Below, one piece after another: positions 27,450 through 36,031 of a DNA stretch of 64,000 nucleotides (within the stretch, counting starts at the first letter, position 1; every line of letters starts with the position of its first letter). The position numbers and the translations under genes were made by a program. The notes under the pieces are model-generated. The model made no database searches. It saw only the letters and a program-made list of their open reading frames with translations, and was not told where the DNA came from. The DNA is from Mesonia aestuariivivens (GTDB taxonomy: Bacteria > Bacteroidota > Bacteroidia > Flavobacteriales > Flavobacteriaceae): positions 62,001 to 126,000 of the forward strand of contig NZ_JAHWDF010000005.1 of the NCBI RefSeq assembly GCF_019311235.1. The letters run 5' to 3'.

Positions 27450-28382
27450 TTATAGCTCTTCTATTTTTTGTTTAAGTTTTAATGAATAATTTATACCACC
27501 ACCTTTTAATAATACTTTAAAAAGATAAAAGTGTTTAGGCTTCACTATAGAACTAAAAAAGTATTTTACTCTTAAATGATTGAGTAAAAGTTTGTGTGCA
27601 AAATAGCCATAGTGTTTTCTTATGGTATATAATAAAGAAATTTTCATTTCTGTTTTGCTTAATATTGTACGTGGTGTACTTGCATTTTTATAATGAATAT
27701 ATTTTAAACCTGGTATTAAATAAGTCTTTTTTCCTCTTTCTTTTAATAGCCTTAAGCATAAATCAGATTCTTCATAATAAAGAAAAATATTAGTATCAAA
27801 ACCACCAACCGTATCAAATTCTTTAGCATCTACAAATAGAAATGAGCCTTGTACATAATTTACTGCTGTAGGTTTAGTGTAAGTTGTTTTTCTATTTAAA
27901 TATTTTTTTGGATTTAACTTCTCTAATAATGATCTCTTAATTATTTCTCTCTTTAATGATGAAAAATGATCTATGGTTACACTAAAATTTTTATGCTGGT
28001 CTAACATCTGAGGTGAACACACCGCTGCATCTGGTGTGTTTATCATAAATTCTTTTAATATCTTTAAACAGTTTCTAGATACTTGTAGCGTGTCATTATT
28101 TATAAATGCATAGTAATTAGAAGGAGATGTTTGTAAAACACCATACATGTTACCCCCACCAAAACCAGTATTAATTCTACTTCTGTAAATTTTTACTTTA
28201 TTATTATTTAATTGATCTAAGCTTTTTTTAAGTAAAGTGAAATCTTCTATTTTAGAGCAATTGTCTACCACAATAATTTCTAAACTTAAATCATTTTCAT
28301 GAAAATCTAGTATAGATTTTACAGCTTTTGTAGTATATTTAGAAGTATTGTAATTAATTATGATACAACTTATATCAATCAT
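27450..28382 (-). CDS. GT2 family glycosyltransferase (WbbL/rhamnosyltransferase-like)
   Basis: The 310-residue protein opens with the GT2 nucleotide-binding strand ISCIIINYNTSKYT, then the VVDNCSK acid, the NTGFGGGNMYG stretch and FINNDT (in place of DxD), followed by VGGFDTNIFLYYEESDLCLRL, a catalytic ED-type motif. This combination is typical of WbbL-like rhamnosyltransferases that use dTDP-sugars. The C-terminus is basic and amphipathic, suiting attachment to the inner membrane. Its gene sits one base from the GT4 gene upstream and three bases from the next one. The sugar and acceptor are not known. Confidence 0.85.
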   Translation of the reverse strand: MIDISCIIINYNTSKYTTKAVKSILDFHENDLSLEIIVVDNCSKIEDFTLLKKSLDQLNNNKVKIYRSRINTGFGGGNMYGVLQTSPSNYYAFINNDTLQVSRNCLKILKEFMINTPDAAVCSPQMLDQHKNFSVTIDHFSSLKREIIKRSLLEKLNPKKYLNRKTTYTKPTAVNYVQGSFLFVDAKEFDTVGGFDTNIFLYYEESDLCLRLLKERGKKTYLIPGLKYIHYKNASTPRTILSKTEMKISLLYTIRKHYGYFAHKLLLNHLRVKYFFSSIVKPKHFYLFKVLLKGGGINYSLKLKQKIEEL

Positions 28383-28383
28383 A

Positions 28384-29442
28384 TTAGCTTAAAATTTTTT
28401 TCCATCGTTTTGCATTTTCTAAAATAGTAAACTGCTTAGAAAAATTAATGCAATTTTCACTCATTGCTGCTAATGGAGGTTGATTTTTTATAATTTCTTT
28501 TATTTTTTTTCCTAAATCACCTTCTTTGTATAAAAAACCTAAATTTTCATCAATTATTTCATTAGGTCCAGAATGATTAGTAGATATTGGTATGGTGCCT
28601 TGAGACATGGCTTCAATTAAGACCATTCCAAAAAGTTCTTCCCATTTTTTTGTTTTATGAGAATTTAAAATCAAAAATGTTTTTTTTTCAATATAAGAGG
28701 CTAGTAATGTTCTATTGCTTACATATTCTATATACTCTATATTTTTTTTTCGGGTAGATTTATCTAATACTTGATTTTTAAGTTTACCATTTCCTATAAT
28801 GGTTAATGATAAGTCGGGATTGTTACTGAAAAAATTAATCATTTCTTCAATACCTTTTTCTGGAGTTATTCTTCCTACATAAATAAAGCTTTTCTGATTA
28901 TCTTTTTTATGAATAGTAGTTTTTAAAAACTCATTCGAGATAGAATGGTAGACCACACTAATTTTATTAGAGTCTAAGTTGTAATTATTTAAAATTTCAT
29001 TTTTAGTATGATTGGTAACCGTAAAAATATGCTTGCATTTATTTTCTATAAATTTTTCCCAAACTTTTAGAACGCTATGGGCATTTTTTTTAAGCTTTTT
29101 TGGCTGAAATGACTTATCCCAACACGTCCATGACGTGTGGTAAAAAACTTGATGTCTATTTAACACCCAAAGTAATCGACTTAATTTACTGTCGTATGGA
29201 GCTATACCTAGAATTATTTTTTTATTTTTGGACAATAATAAATGAACAAGAAAAAAAGCATTAGTCATCTGCTTAATAAAAAGTTTTCTGTTAGCCTTGG
29301 TTATACTTTTAAGTAGTTTGCTAGCTACCGAAAACTCTCTGTATTTTAAATCAATATTTTGGGTTTTACATAAATGAGCTAAACCTAGGTAATGATTGTT
29401 AGCACCATTTTTATGTAAAATATATATTTTTTTTTGTTTCAT
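28384..29442 (-). CDS. GT4 family glycosyltransferase
   Basis: This 352-residue protein has a GT-B fold: an N-terminal Rossmann domain with HKNGANNHYLGLAHLC and HTSWTCWDK, then the C-terminal donor-binding domain starting SFIYVGRITPEKGIEEMI, with the E-x7-E region GMVLIEAMSQGTIPISTNHSGPNEII. That places it in family GT4. It is the first gene of the five-gene run GT4, GT2, rhamnosyltransferase, tsaC, cca. The coding sequence is even more A/T-rich than its neighbours, with T runs up to nine bases, as often seen in glycan loci gained by transfer. Donor sugar unknown. Confidence 0.85.
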   Translation of the reverse strand: MKQKKIYILHKNGANNHYLGLAHLCKTQNIDLKYREFSVASKLLKSITKANRKLFIKQMTNAFFLVHLLLSKNKKIILGIAPYDSKLSRLLWVLNRHQVFYHTSWTCWDKSFQPKKLKKNAHSVLKVWEKFIENKCKHIFTVTNHTKNEILNNYNLDSNKISVVYHSISNEFLKTTIHKKDNQKSFIYVGRITPEKGIEEMINFFSNNPDLSLTIIGNGKLKNQVLDKSTRKKNIEYIEYVSNRTLLASYIEKKTFLILNSHKTKKWEELFGMVLIEAMSQGTIPISTNHSGPNEIIDENLGFLYKEGDLGKKIKEIIKNQPPLAAMSENCINFSKQFTILENAKRWKKILS

Positions 29443-29499
29443 TTAAAGTTATAATTATAAAAGTAATTAAGGTTTACAAACTTAACATATAATAAATTT

Positions 29500-30360
29500 A
29501 TGGTTTACGATTGTTTTATATTTTTTAATGAGTTAGATTTATTAGAATTACGTTTAAATGAATTAGATAAGGTAGTAGATAAATTTGTACTTGTAGAAGC
29601 CGATAAAACTTTCCAAAACCAATCTAAACCCTATTATTTTGAAGAGAATAAGCATAGATTTGAAAAATTTTCAGGAAAAATAATTCATATAAAGTTAAAT
29701 AAATATCCTCGATTTAATAAGCTTTTTAATCCTTTTTCTCCCTGGAAATTAGAATCTTACCAGCGTAATGCGATGGTTGAAGGTTTAAAAGATTGTAAAC
29801 CAGATGATGTAGTTTTATTTACAGATGTAGATGAAATTCCCTCTTCTACGGTTATTACTGACTTTAAGAAAAACAAAGTAAATCAAATTTGTGGTTTAAA
29901 GATGCATATGTTTATGTATTTCTTTAACAATCAAGTAACTTTTTCTGAAGGTAGCAAAATGACAGTAGAGGAGAGTAAGAATGGTTTATGGCATTGTGGC
30001 TCTATTATGCCTTACATACTTCTAAAAAAATCACCTCAGAAATATAGACGTGCAATTATGAGAACCAAGCGAAAAGGTGAAGTTTATAAGATAATATCTA
30101 ATGCAGGGTGGCATTTTACTTATTTGGGCGGTGTAGAAAAAATTCTAGAGAAATTAGAAGCTTTTTCACATACAGAATATAATAACGTTGACTTTAAAGA
30201 TAAAACTAAAATAGCTCGAAGTTTAGAGGAAGGAAATGATTTGTTTGGTAGAAATATAAGCTACCAGATAATCAAAAAAGAATCTGAGTTATTGCCAAAC
30301 TATTTACTTACAAACGAAGCTCAAAGAAAGTTTGCTAAGCATTTTTATTCTCTCAAATAG
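29500..30360 (+). CDS. GT17 family glycosyltransferase
   Basis: The protein (286 aa) matches family GT17, best known from the animal enzyme that adds bisecting N-acetylglucosamine. Marks are the opening YDCFIFFNELDLLELRLNEL, LVEADKTFQNQSKPY, the W-x3-S-Y-Q-R-N stretch, VVLFTDVDEIPS with the metal-binding DVD, and GWHFTYLGG near residue 205. Bacterial members occur in polysaccharide and lipooligosaccharide loci, where they probably add hexosamine. It is divergent from the GT4 gene and 7 bases ahead of the Kdo-kinase-like gene, so both are likely co-transcribed. Confidence 0.83.
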   Translation: MVYDCFIFFNELDLLELRLNELDKVVDKFVLVEADKTFQNQSKPYYFEENKHRFEKFSGKIIHIKLNKYPRFNKLFNPFSPWKLESYQRNAMVEGLKDCKPDDVVLFTDVDEIPSSTVITDFKKNKVNQICGLKMHMFMYFFNNQVTFSEGSKMTVEESKNGLWHCGSIMPYILLKKSPQKYRRAIMRTKRKGEVYKIISNAGWHFTYLGGVEKILEKLEAFSHTEYNNVDFKDKTKIARSLEEGNDLFGRNISYQIIKKESELLPNYLLTNEAQRKFAKHFYSLK

Positions 30361-30367
30361 ATAGCAA

Positions 30368-31132
30368 ATGGTATCAAAGTATTCAGTAAAATATAAATCT
30401 TTTTCTAAGATTATTGAAGAACAAATTAAAAACTTTAATTCTCGGGGAGAGATGTTAGGCAATGCTCAGCGTAATGTAATTAAATTATTTTCTGTTGATA
30501 GAGAAGATTTAATTTTAAATATAAAATCTTTTAAAGTCCCCAACCTTGTCAATCAATTTGCTTACAAATACTTTAGAAAAAGTAAGGCAAGAAGATCTTT
30601 TGAGTATGCTCAAAAGTTACAAAAATTAGGTTTAGGTACGCCAGATCCTATTGCATATGTAGAATTTCCTTCCGCAACTTTATTTAAAAAAAGTTTTTAT
30701 GTAAGTGAGCATTTAGAAGCAGATTATACCTATCGCGACTTAACGCATAATTTTGAGATACCCCATCATGAAGATATTTTAAGAGCATTTACCCGATTCA
30801 CATTCCAGCTTCACCAAAAAAATGTGCTTTTCTTAGATCATTCACCAGGAAATACTTTAATCAAAATTAATAATGAAGATTACCAGTTTTATTTGGTTGA
30901 TTTAAATAGAATGGAATTTAAAGAACTTTCTTTTAAAGAACGTATTAAGAATTTTGAAAGACTTACTGTTCATAAGTCAATGGTTAAAGTGATGAGTGAT
31001 GAATATGCTAAATGTAGTGGTGAAAGTTATGACCAAATATTTGAGTTAATGTGGGGTGAAACTCAAAAATTTCAAGAGAAATTTCATAAAAAACGTCAGA
31101 TAAAAAAGAAACTCAAATTCTGGAAAAAATAA
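30368..31132 (+). CDS. Kdo/WaaP-type lipopolysaccharide kinase-like protein
   Basis: At 254 residues this resembles the Kdo kinase / InaA / WaaP group of small kinases that phosphorylate sugars in the inner core of lipopolysaccharide. It has the invariant-lysine region in VNQFAYKYFRKSKARRSF, a helix-C region (SFEYAQKLQKLGLGTPDPIAY), a hinge (YVSEHLE), the catalytic loop FLDHSPGNTLIKI with D-x4-N, and a metal-binding LVDLNRM. It is a soluble, basic protein. It follows the GT17 gene by 7 bases; the two are probably made together and act on the same glycan. The exact sugar phosphorylated is unknown. Confidence 0.8.
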   Translation: MVSKYSVKYKSFSKIIEEQIKNFNSRGEMLGNAQRNVIKLFSVDREDLILNIKSFKVPNLVNQFAYKYFRKSKARRSFEYAQKLQKLGLGTPDPIAYVEFPSATLFKKSFYVSEHLEADYTYRDLTHNFEIPHHEDILRAFTRFTFQLHQKNVLFLDHSPGNTLIKINNEDYQFYLVDLNRMEFKELSFKERIKNFERLTVHKSMVKVMSDEYAKCSGESYDQIFELMWGETQKFQEKFHKKRQIKKKLKFWKK

Positions 31133-31133
31133 T

Positions 31134-31892
31134 TTATGCTCTATTTTTTCTAAGTAACCACAGTTTTACATAACGCATAAAAACGGTGTAACTCTGTATG
31201 TAACTAATGGTTAAGCCTACAACGCCATCTCTAAAACCACCTTGCATAATGTAGTGTTTAAAAAAGCTCCATAAGGGCTTAATTACAAAATGGTAGGGCG
31301 TTAGTTTTCCTGTTTTTTTATCATAATCACCAGCTTGCCACCAAGCGTATCGGTTCATTTTTTCTAAATGTTTATCGATGGTGATATAGGTGTTATGATA
31401 AAATTTATGTTTTAATTTTCCTATTTTTCCTTCTGCAATAATTTCTGCGTGCACTTGTTTATCTTCATACTTGCAAAAATCTCTTTTAAATAGACGTATT
31501 ACTTTGTCATTTTTCCAACCACTATGTTTTACGTGTTTTCCCATGAAATGGTTTTTACGACCAATCCAGTAACCAACCGTATTGTCTGTGGGTGGGTTTT
31601 TGAGAATGCTAATGATTTCTGCTTCCAATTCAGGAGTTACTCTTTCATCTGCATCAACTAAAAGAATCCATTCATATTTTGCTTGCGGAATTGCCCAGTT
31701 TTTTTGAGATGCAGAGTATTGATATTCTCTTCTTATTACTTTATGTGCTAATTGTATAGCTTTTTCATAAGTTCCATCAGAACTAAGGCTGTCTGCTACA
31801 AGAATTTCATCAGCAAATTTTACAGAAGAAATAACATCTTCAATATTATGTATTTCGTTACCTGCAGGTATTAAAACTGTAAGTTTTTCCAA
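31134..31892 (-). CDS. GT2 glycosyltransferase, WaaE/KdtX-like
   Basis: A 252-residue GT2 enzyme with LTVLIPAGNEIHNIEDVISS, VADSLSSDGT, the SASQKNWAIPQAKYEWILL stretch and LLVDADERVTPEL, where DAD is the metal-binding DxD. The later WIGRKNHFMGKHVKHSGW and RLFKRD stretches are typical of WaaE/KdtX-like transferases that add a hexose to the lipopolysaccharide core. The start is TTG 31892; no ATG would preserve the first strand. It is convergent with the Kdo-kinase-like gene, one base between the stops. The donor is not known. Confidence 0.84.
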   Translation of the reverse strand: MEKLTVLIPAGNEIHNIEDVISSVKFADEILVADSLSSDGTYEKAIQLAHKVIRREYQYSASQKNWAIPQAKYEWILLVDADERVTPELEAEIISILKNPPTDNTVGYWIGRKNHFMGKHVKHSGWKNDKVIRLFKRDFCKYEDKQVHAEIIAEGKIGKLKHKFYHNTYITIDKHLEKMNRYAWWQAGDYDKKTGKLTPYHFVIKPLWSFFKHYIMQGGFRDGVVGLTISYIQSYTVFMRYVKLWLLRKNRA

Positions 31893-32079
31893 AAGGTTTA
31901 TTTCTAGCGTTTATAGGTTTTCAAAAAAACAACAAAGCATGCTTTATAAAAAGATGATTTGTTTGTTAAAAGGTTGCTTCAAATTTCAAGTTTTTTTTAA
32001 TTCTGAAAAAGACTTTGGCAAATTTAATTATTTTTGTTTAATCTTATGCTTTAAAATAATCAATTTGAAAGGAAAAAAT

Positions 32080-32892
32080 TTGAAAGTTTCAGTAATCTTA
32101 AGTACTTATAATTCTGAAAGTTGGCTTGAAAAAGTACTTTGGGGCTATGAGCAACAGACTAATAGAGACTTTGAAGTAGTGATTGCTGATGATGGTTCTA
32201 AAAAACCAACAATTGATTTAATTGATAAGTTAAAGACAAAATTATCTTATAGCATCCAGCATATTTGGCACAAAGATGATGGCTTTCAGAAATCTAAAAT
32301 ACTTAATAAATCTATTCTTGCTGCTAAAGCAGATTATTTGGTAATGAGTGATGGTGATTGTATTCCGCGAAAAGATTTTATAGAGACTCATTTAAATTTT
32401 AGAAAAAAAGGATATTTTCTCTCGGGTGGTTATTTTATGCTTCCTCTAGAAATTTCAGAGTCTATTACTAAAGAAGATATTATTTCTCAAAATTGTTTTC
32501 AAGTAAATTGGTTAAAAAATAGAGGCTTAAAAACTTCTTTTAAAAACAAAAAATTACAAACAAATTTATTTATACAAGGGTTTCTAAATAATTTAACACC
32601 TACTAATGCGAGTTGGAACGGCCATAATGCTAGCGGATGGAAAGAAGATATATTGGCTGTTAATGGCTTTGATGAGCGTATGCAATATGGAGGTCAAGAT
32701 AGAGAATTGGGAGAGCGGCTCTTTAATTATGGTATTAAGTCTAAACAGATTAGGTATTCTGCTATTTGTTTACACTTAGATCACCCTAGAGGTTATAAAA
32801 CCCAAGAATCTATCGATAAGAATTTAGCTATTCGAAAAGAAACCAGATCTAAAAATATTATAAAAACTCCTTTTGGGATAGAAAAATTATAA
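32080..32892 (+). CDS. GT2 family glycosyltransferase
   Basis: A GT2 enzyme of 270 residues beginning at KVSVILSTYNSESWLEKVL, with VVIADDGSKKPT, the metal-binding box MSDGDCIPRKDF and the catalytic NGFDERMQYGGQDRELGERL. These resemble galactosyl- and N-acetylgalactosaminyltransferases of the chondroitin-polymerase-like group. I chose TTG 32080 because it starts at the first beta-strand and is preceded by GGA; the open frame runs back to ATG 31939, but those 47 residues are a hydrophobic/basic stretch of no recognisable fold. The 187 bases before the TTG thus look like untranslated leader. The end overlaps the convergent GT9 gene by 6 bases. Confidence 0.8.
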   Translation: MKVSVILSTYNSESWLEKVLWGYEQQTNRDFEVVIADDGSKKPTIDLIDKLKTKLSYSIQHIWHKDDGFQKSKILNKSILAAKADYLVMSDGDCIPRKDFIETHLNFRKKGYFLSGGYFMLPLEISESITKEDIISQNCFQVNWLKNRGLKTSFKNKKLQTNLFIQGFLNNLTPTNASWNGHNASGWKEDILAVNGFDERMQYGGQDRELGERLFNYGIKSKQIRYSAICLHLDHPRGYKTQESIDKNLAIRKETRSKNIIKTPFGIEKL

Positions 32893-33969
32893 TATATTTT
32901 TTAGGTAAGATTCCAACTTTTTAAGGAAAAATTCAGCTTTAAACATTTTGTAATAAGATGAAGCTTCTTCTCTTATTTCTTTTAAGTTGTATTTTTTGTA
33001 ATTTTCAGGATAGTAATCTTCTAAATGAACACTTACATTTTTATTATTTTCATAAAGCGACCAAGCAGCGCGTTTAGTGAAAGGAGCAAAAATTGAAAAA
33101 GTAGGAACTTCCAACGCTTTAGCCATATTTACCGCCCCACCTTCATTTCCTATAAAAGCGCTGCATAAAGAAGTTAATGCCATAAATTCTCGTAAGCTTT
33201 TCCCGTAAATAGAATAATGAATTCGGTGTTGCGTTTCAAGTTTACAAAGTTTAATTAACCTTTCAACGGTTTCCTTCTGTTTAGGAATGTAATTAAATAA
33301 TAATTCGGCACCAGTAGTTTCAATAATCTTATTTAAAACTTCAGCTAAATAAGAAAGTGGATAGCTTTTTTCTTCTGAAGATCCCAAAACCCCAATCATA
33401 AATAGAGGTTTATTTAATAAGTTTTCTTGATGGAGTATTTTTCTAGCCGAAGTAATTTCTTTCTCGGTCAAATATATTTTTGGTTTTATCGCTACAGGAT
33501 AGGAGTGATCTAACGATTGTAATAAATTCATACGGTTTTCAACAGCAAGTCCAGCATTGGTGTCAGCTTTAGTTTTGTAGGTGTAAAGCTCATTATAAAC
33601 TAATTTGCTATACCATTTTTTATAGCCAATTTTTAGTTGGGCTTTAGAGAATTTAGCAATAAGAACGCTTACTGGCTTAGAATACACATCAATCACCACG
33701 TCGTAGTTATCTCTTTTAATTTGCTGAAGAAAATGAAAAAGCTTTGTGGGAGACTTTTCTATTTCTTTAGTCATCACTACTTCTTTGTCTATAAACGGAT
33801 TGTTTTCAATTACAGGAGTGGTATGAACGTTTACTAAAAAATGAACTTCTGATGCAGGATTTTTTTGTTTAATTGCTTCACATATAATTGAAGAGGTAAG
33901 GACATCACCAATCATTTTCTGCTGAATAATAAGATATTTGGCGGTTTGTAGAGATAGTTTAGTTTTCAT
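32887..33969 (-). CDS. GT9 family (heptosyltransferase-like) glycosyltransferase
   Basis: This protein of 360 residues has a GT-B fold like ADP-heptose:LPS heptosyltransferases: AKYLIIQQKMIGDVLTSSIICE at the start, HFLVNVHTTPVIE, DVVIDVYSKPVS, then MIGVLGSSEEKSYPLSYL and the donor-binding AFIGNEGGAVNMAKAL, where the family usually has a D/G-G-x-x-H. It would add heptose or another sugar to the inner core. I chose ATG 33969; a GTG 11 codons upstream lies inside the loop of a hairpin that looks like the terminator of dapD. The 3' end overlaps the convergent GT2 gene by 6 bases. Confidence 0.83.
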   Translation of the reverse strand: MKTKLSLQTAKYLIIQQKMIGDVLTSSIICEAIKQKNPASEVHFLVNVHTTPVIENNPFIDKEVVMTKEIEKSPTKLFHFLQQIKRDNYDVVIDVYSKPVSVLIAKFSKAQLKIGYKKWYSKLVYNELYTYKTKADTNAGLAVENRMNLLQSLDHSYPVAIKPKIYLTEKEITSARKILHQENLLNKPLFMIGVLGSSEEKSYPLSYLAEVLNKIIETTGAELLFNYIPKQKETVERLIKLCKLETQHRIHYSIYGKSLREFMALTSLCSAFIGNEGGAVNMAKALEVPTFSIFAPFTKRAAWSLYENNKNVSVHLEDYYPENYKKYNLKEIREEASSYYKMFKAEFFLKKLESYLKNIL

Positions 33970-33990
33970 AGAGAAAATGAAGGTTAAGTA

Positions 33991-34017
33991 AAGCCTCCTC
34001 ACTTTAAAAGGAGGCTT
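33991..34017 (-). terminator. Hairpin after dapD
   Basis: AAGCCTCC (33991-33998) and GGAGGCTT (34010-34017) pair around an 11-base loop, 10 bases after the dapD stop. The T run on the dapD strand is short (TTTACTT), so it may only partly stop transcription, allowing reading into the GT9 gene. Confidence 0.55.
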
Positions 34018-34026
34018 ATAAGAATT

Positions 34027-34842
34027 TTAAACGGCTACATTATATTCACGTAAAGCATCGTTTAGAGAAGTTTTCTTATTGGTACTTTCTTTACGTTTTC
34101 CAATAATTAAAGCACATGGAACATTAAATTCACCAGCAGGGAATTTTTTGGTATAAGAACCCGGAATTACTACCGAACGAGCAGGAACAATTCCTTTCAT
34201 TTCTAGCGGTTCATCCCCTGTAACATCGATAATTTTTGTGGAAGCAGTCAATACTACATTGGCACCTAAAACAGCTTCTTTTTCTACACGAACGCCTTCA
34301 ACTACAATGCTTCTAGAACCTAAAAAAGCATTGTCTTCAATAATTACTGGAGATGCTTGTAAAGGCTCTAAAACACCACCAATACCAACGCCGCCAGAAA
34401 GGTGTACGTTTTTACCAATTTGAGCGCAACTTCCTACGGTTGCCCAAGTATCGACCATTGTCCCTTCATCAACATAAGCTCCAATATTTACATAGCTTGG
34501 CATCATAATTACACCACTGGAAATATAAGCTCCATGTCTTGCTACAGCATTGGGTACCACGCGAATTCCTTTCTCTTTATAACCTGTTTTTAAAGGCATT
34601 TTATCATGATATTCAAAAATACCTGCTTCTAAGGTTTCCATTTTCTGAATAGGGAAATATAAAACAACTCCTTTTTTAACCCATTCATTTACTTGCCATC
34701 CCTCTGAAGTTGGTTCTGCTGTACGTAGCTCACCAGTGTCTATTAAATTAATGACTTCACGAATTGCTTTCTGGGTTTTATCTTCTTTTAATAGCTCACG
34801 GTTATCCCAAGCTTCTAAAATTATTTTTTTTAAATCTTCCAT
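34027..34842 (-). CDS. dapD: Tetrahydrodipicolinate N-succinyltransferase
   Basis: DapD adds succinyl from succinyl-CoA to tetrahydrodipicolinate in the diaminopimelate/lysine pathway, feeding peptidoglycan. The 271-residue protein has the short helical N-terminal domain (MEDLKKIILEAWDNRELL) and a left-handed beta-helix of hexapeptide repeats (about 100-235, for example GAYVDEGTMVDTWATVGSCA and NAFLGSRSIVVEGV). ATG 34842 is the usual family start; a TTG six codons upstream overlaps a -7 promoter box. It is divergent from ruvX. Assignment is secure. Confidence 0.96.
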   Translation of the reverse strand: MEDLKKIILEAWDNRELLKEDKTQKAIREVINLIDTGELRTAEPTSEGWQVNEWVKKGVVLYFPIQKMETLEAGIFEYHDKMPLKTGYKEKGIRVVPNAVARHGAYISSGVIMMPSYVNIGAYVDEGTMVDTWATVGSCAQIGKNVHLSGGVGIGGVLEPLQASPVIIEDNAFLGSRSIVVEGVRVEKEAVLGANVVLTASTKIIDVTGDEPLEMKGIVPARSVVIPGSYTKKFPAGEFNVPCALIIGKRKESTNKKTSLNDALREYNVAV

Positions 34843-34857
34843 AGGTGAATTTTTGCT

Positions 34858-34891
34858 CAAATATAAGGCTTCAAATTAAATATTACAGCAA
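34858..34891 (-). promoter_or_regulatory. Promoter of dapD
   Basis: On the minus strand TTG (34891-34889), 23 bases and TATATTTG (34865-34858) fit TTG-N17-23-TAnnTTTG at the upper spacing limit. The box lies 16 bases before ATG 34842, which also argues against the upstream TTG as a start codon. Confidence 0.5.
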
Positions 34892-34906
34892 TAGCTATAG
34901 AAGTGT

Positions 34907-34914
34907 TACCTTTG
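34907..34914 (+). promoter_or_regulatory. Candidate -7 box of the ruvX operon
   Basis: TACCTTTG matches TAnnTTTG exactly, 15 bases before ATG 34930. No properly spaced TTG is seen on this strand. It lies back to back with the dapD promoter. Confidence 0.4.
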
Positions 34915-34929
34915 CCAAAAAAAATAAGT

Positions 34930-35334
34930 ATGGCTAGAATTTTGGCCTTAGATTTCGGAACTAAACGAACTGGCGTAGCGGTAACAGATGAGTTAAAAAT
35001 GATTGCGTCAGGTTTAACTACTGTAGAAACACCAAAACTTCTGGTTTTTTTGGAAGATTACTTTTCTAAAGAAAATGTAGAGTTAGTACTTGTAGGAGAA
35101 CCTAAACAAAAAGATGGCGTCGCATCGCAAAGCGAAGAATTTATTCAGGAGTTTTTAAAAAAGTTTACTGAAAAATTTCCGCAATTGAAACTAGAACGTG
35201 TTGATGAACGTTTTACTTCTAAAATGGCAGTACAAACCATGATTGATAGCGGACTAAATAAAAAGAAACGAAGAAATAAAGCTTTAGTAGACGAGATTAG
35301 TGCCACTATAATTTTACAATCATACTTATATTGA
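34930..35334 (+). CDS. ruvX: Putative Holliday junction resolvase / pre-16S rRNA nuclease
   Basis: A 134-residue RNase H-fold protein of the YqgF/RuvX family, implicated in trimming the 5' end of 16S rRNA and proposed to resolve Holliday junctions. Catalytic acids lie in LALDFGTKRTGVAVTD, in the VLVGEP stretch and in DERFTS; the C-terminal VDEISATIILQSYL completes the fold. I use ATG 34930, the usual MARILALDFG start; an upstream in-frame start would overlap the -7 box. It leads a run of same-strand genes with def and the DUF5606 gene. Confidence 0.93.
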   Translation: MARILALDFGTKRTGVAVTDELKMIASGLTTVETPKLLVFLEDYFSKENVELVLVGEPKQKDGVASQSEEFIQEFLKKFTEKFPQLKLERVDERFTSKMAVQTMIDSGLNKKKRRNKALVDEISATIILQSYLY

Positions 35335-35386
35335 TGATTGATAAGAACATCATCAAATTTTCAAATTAAAAAATTATTAGATTAAC

Positions 35387-35977
35387 ATGATATTACCAGT
35401 TGTAGCTTACGGAGATCCCGTTTTAAAGAAGAAAGCAAAAGATATTTCTAAAGAATATCCAAAACTAAACGTGCTTATCGAAAATATGTTCGAAACCATG
35501 TATGGAGCATTTGGAGTAGGTTTAGCGGCTCCACAAATTGGTTTGCCTATTCGTTTATTTGTGATTGATGCTGCTTCTTTTGCAGAAGATGAAGACCTTT
35601 CTCTAGAAGATCAGGAACAATTAAAAAAGTTAAAAAAAGCTTTTATTAATCCTAAAATTACGAGCGAAATAGGAGATGAATGGGCTTTTAATGAAGGTTG
35701 TTTAAGTATTCCAGAAGTGCGTGAAGATGTATTTAGAAAACCTGAAATTACGATTGAATATTACGATCAAGACTTTAAAAAGCATACCGAAACTTACGAT
35801 GGTTTGGCGGCAAGAGTAATTCAGCATGAGTATGATCATATTGAAGGAATTTTATTTACCGATAAATTATCGACGCTAAAGAAAAGACTGATTAAGAGTA
35901 AATTACAAAAAATAAGTAAAGGAGAAATTCGTGTAGATTATAGAATGCGTTTTCCTAACGCAAAAAAAGCACGTTAA
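35387..35977 (+). CDS. def: Peptide deformylase
   Basis: Def removes the formyl group from the first methionine of new proteins. All three metal-site motifs are intact: GVGLAAPQIG (43-52), EGCLSIP (103-109, metal ligand C105) and HEYDH (147-151, two metal-binding histidines and the catalytic glutamate in QHEYDHIEG). At 196 residues it has a small charged insert (about 65-85, EDEDLSLEDQEQLKKLKK) common in bacteroidal forms. It follows ruvX by 52 bases and precedes the DUF5606 gene by 54. Confidence 0.97.
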   Translation: MILPVVAYGDPVLKKKAKDISKEYPKLNVLIENMFETMYGAFGVGLAAPQIGLPIRLFVIDAASFAEDEDLSLEDQEQLKKLKKAFINPKITSEIGDEWAFNEGCLSIPEVREDVFRKPEITIEYYDQDFKKHTETYDGLAARVIQHEYDHIEGILFTDKLSTLKKRLIKSKLQKISKGEIRVDYRMRFPNAKKAR

Positions 35978-36031
35978 TTTTTGTAAATAAACCAAGAGAT
36001 TAGATATTTGCGACCCTTAAAAAATTAAAAC

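Noticed and set aside
31939-32079. ATG 31939 as the start of the GT2 gene
   Set aside because: The 47 extra residues are low-complexity and not part of a GT2 fold; the first beta-strand begins just after TTG 32080.
26610-33969. Polymer-type O-antigen or capsule cluster
   Set aside because: No flippase, polymerase, chain-length regulator or nucleotide-sugar synthesis genes are present, so a core oligosaccharide locus fits better.
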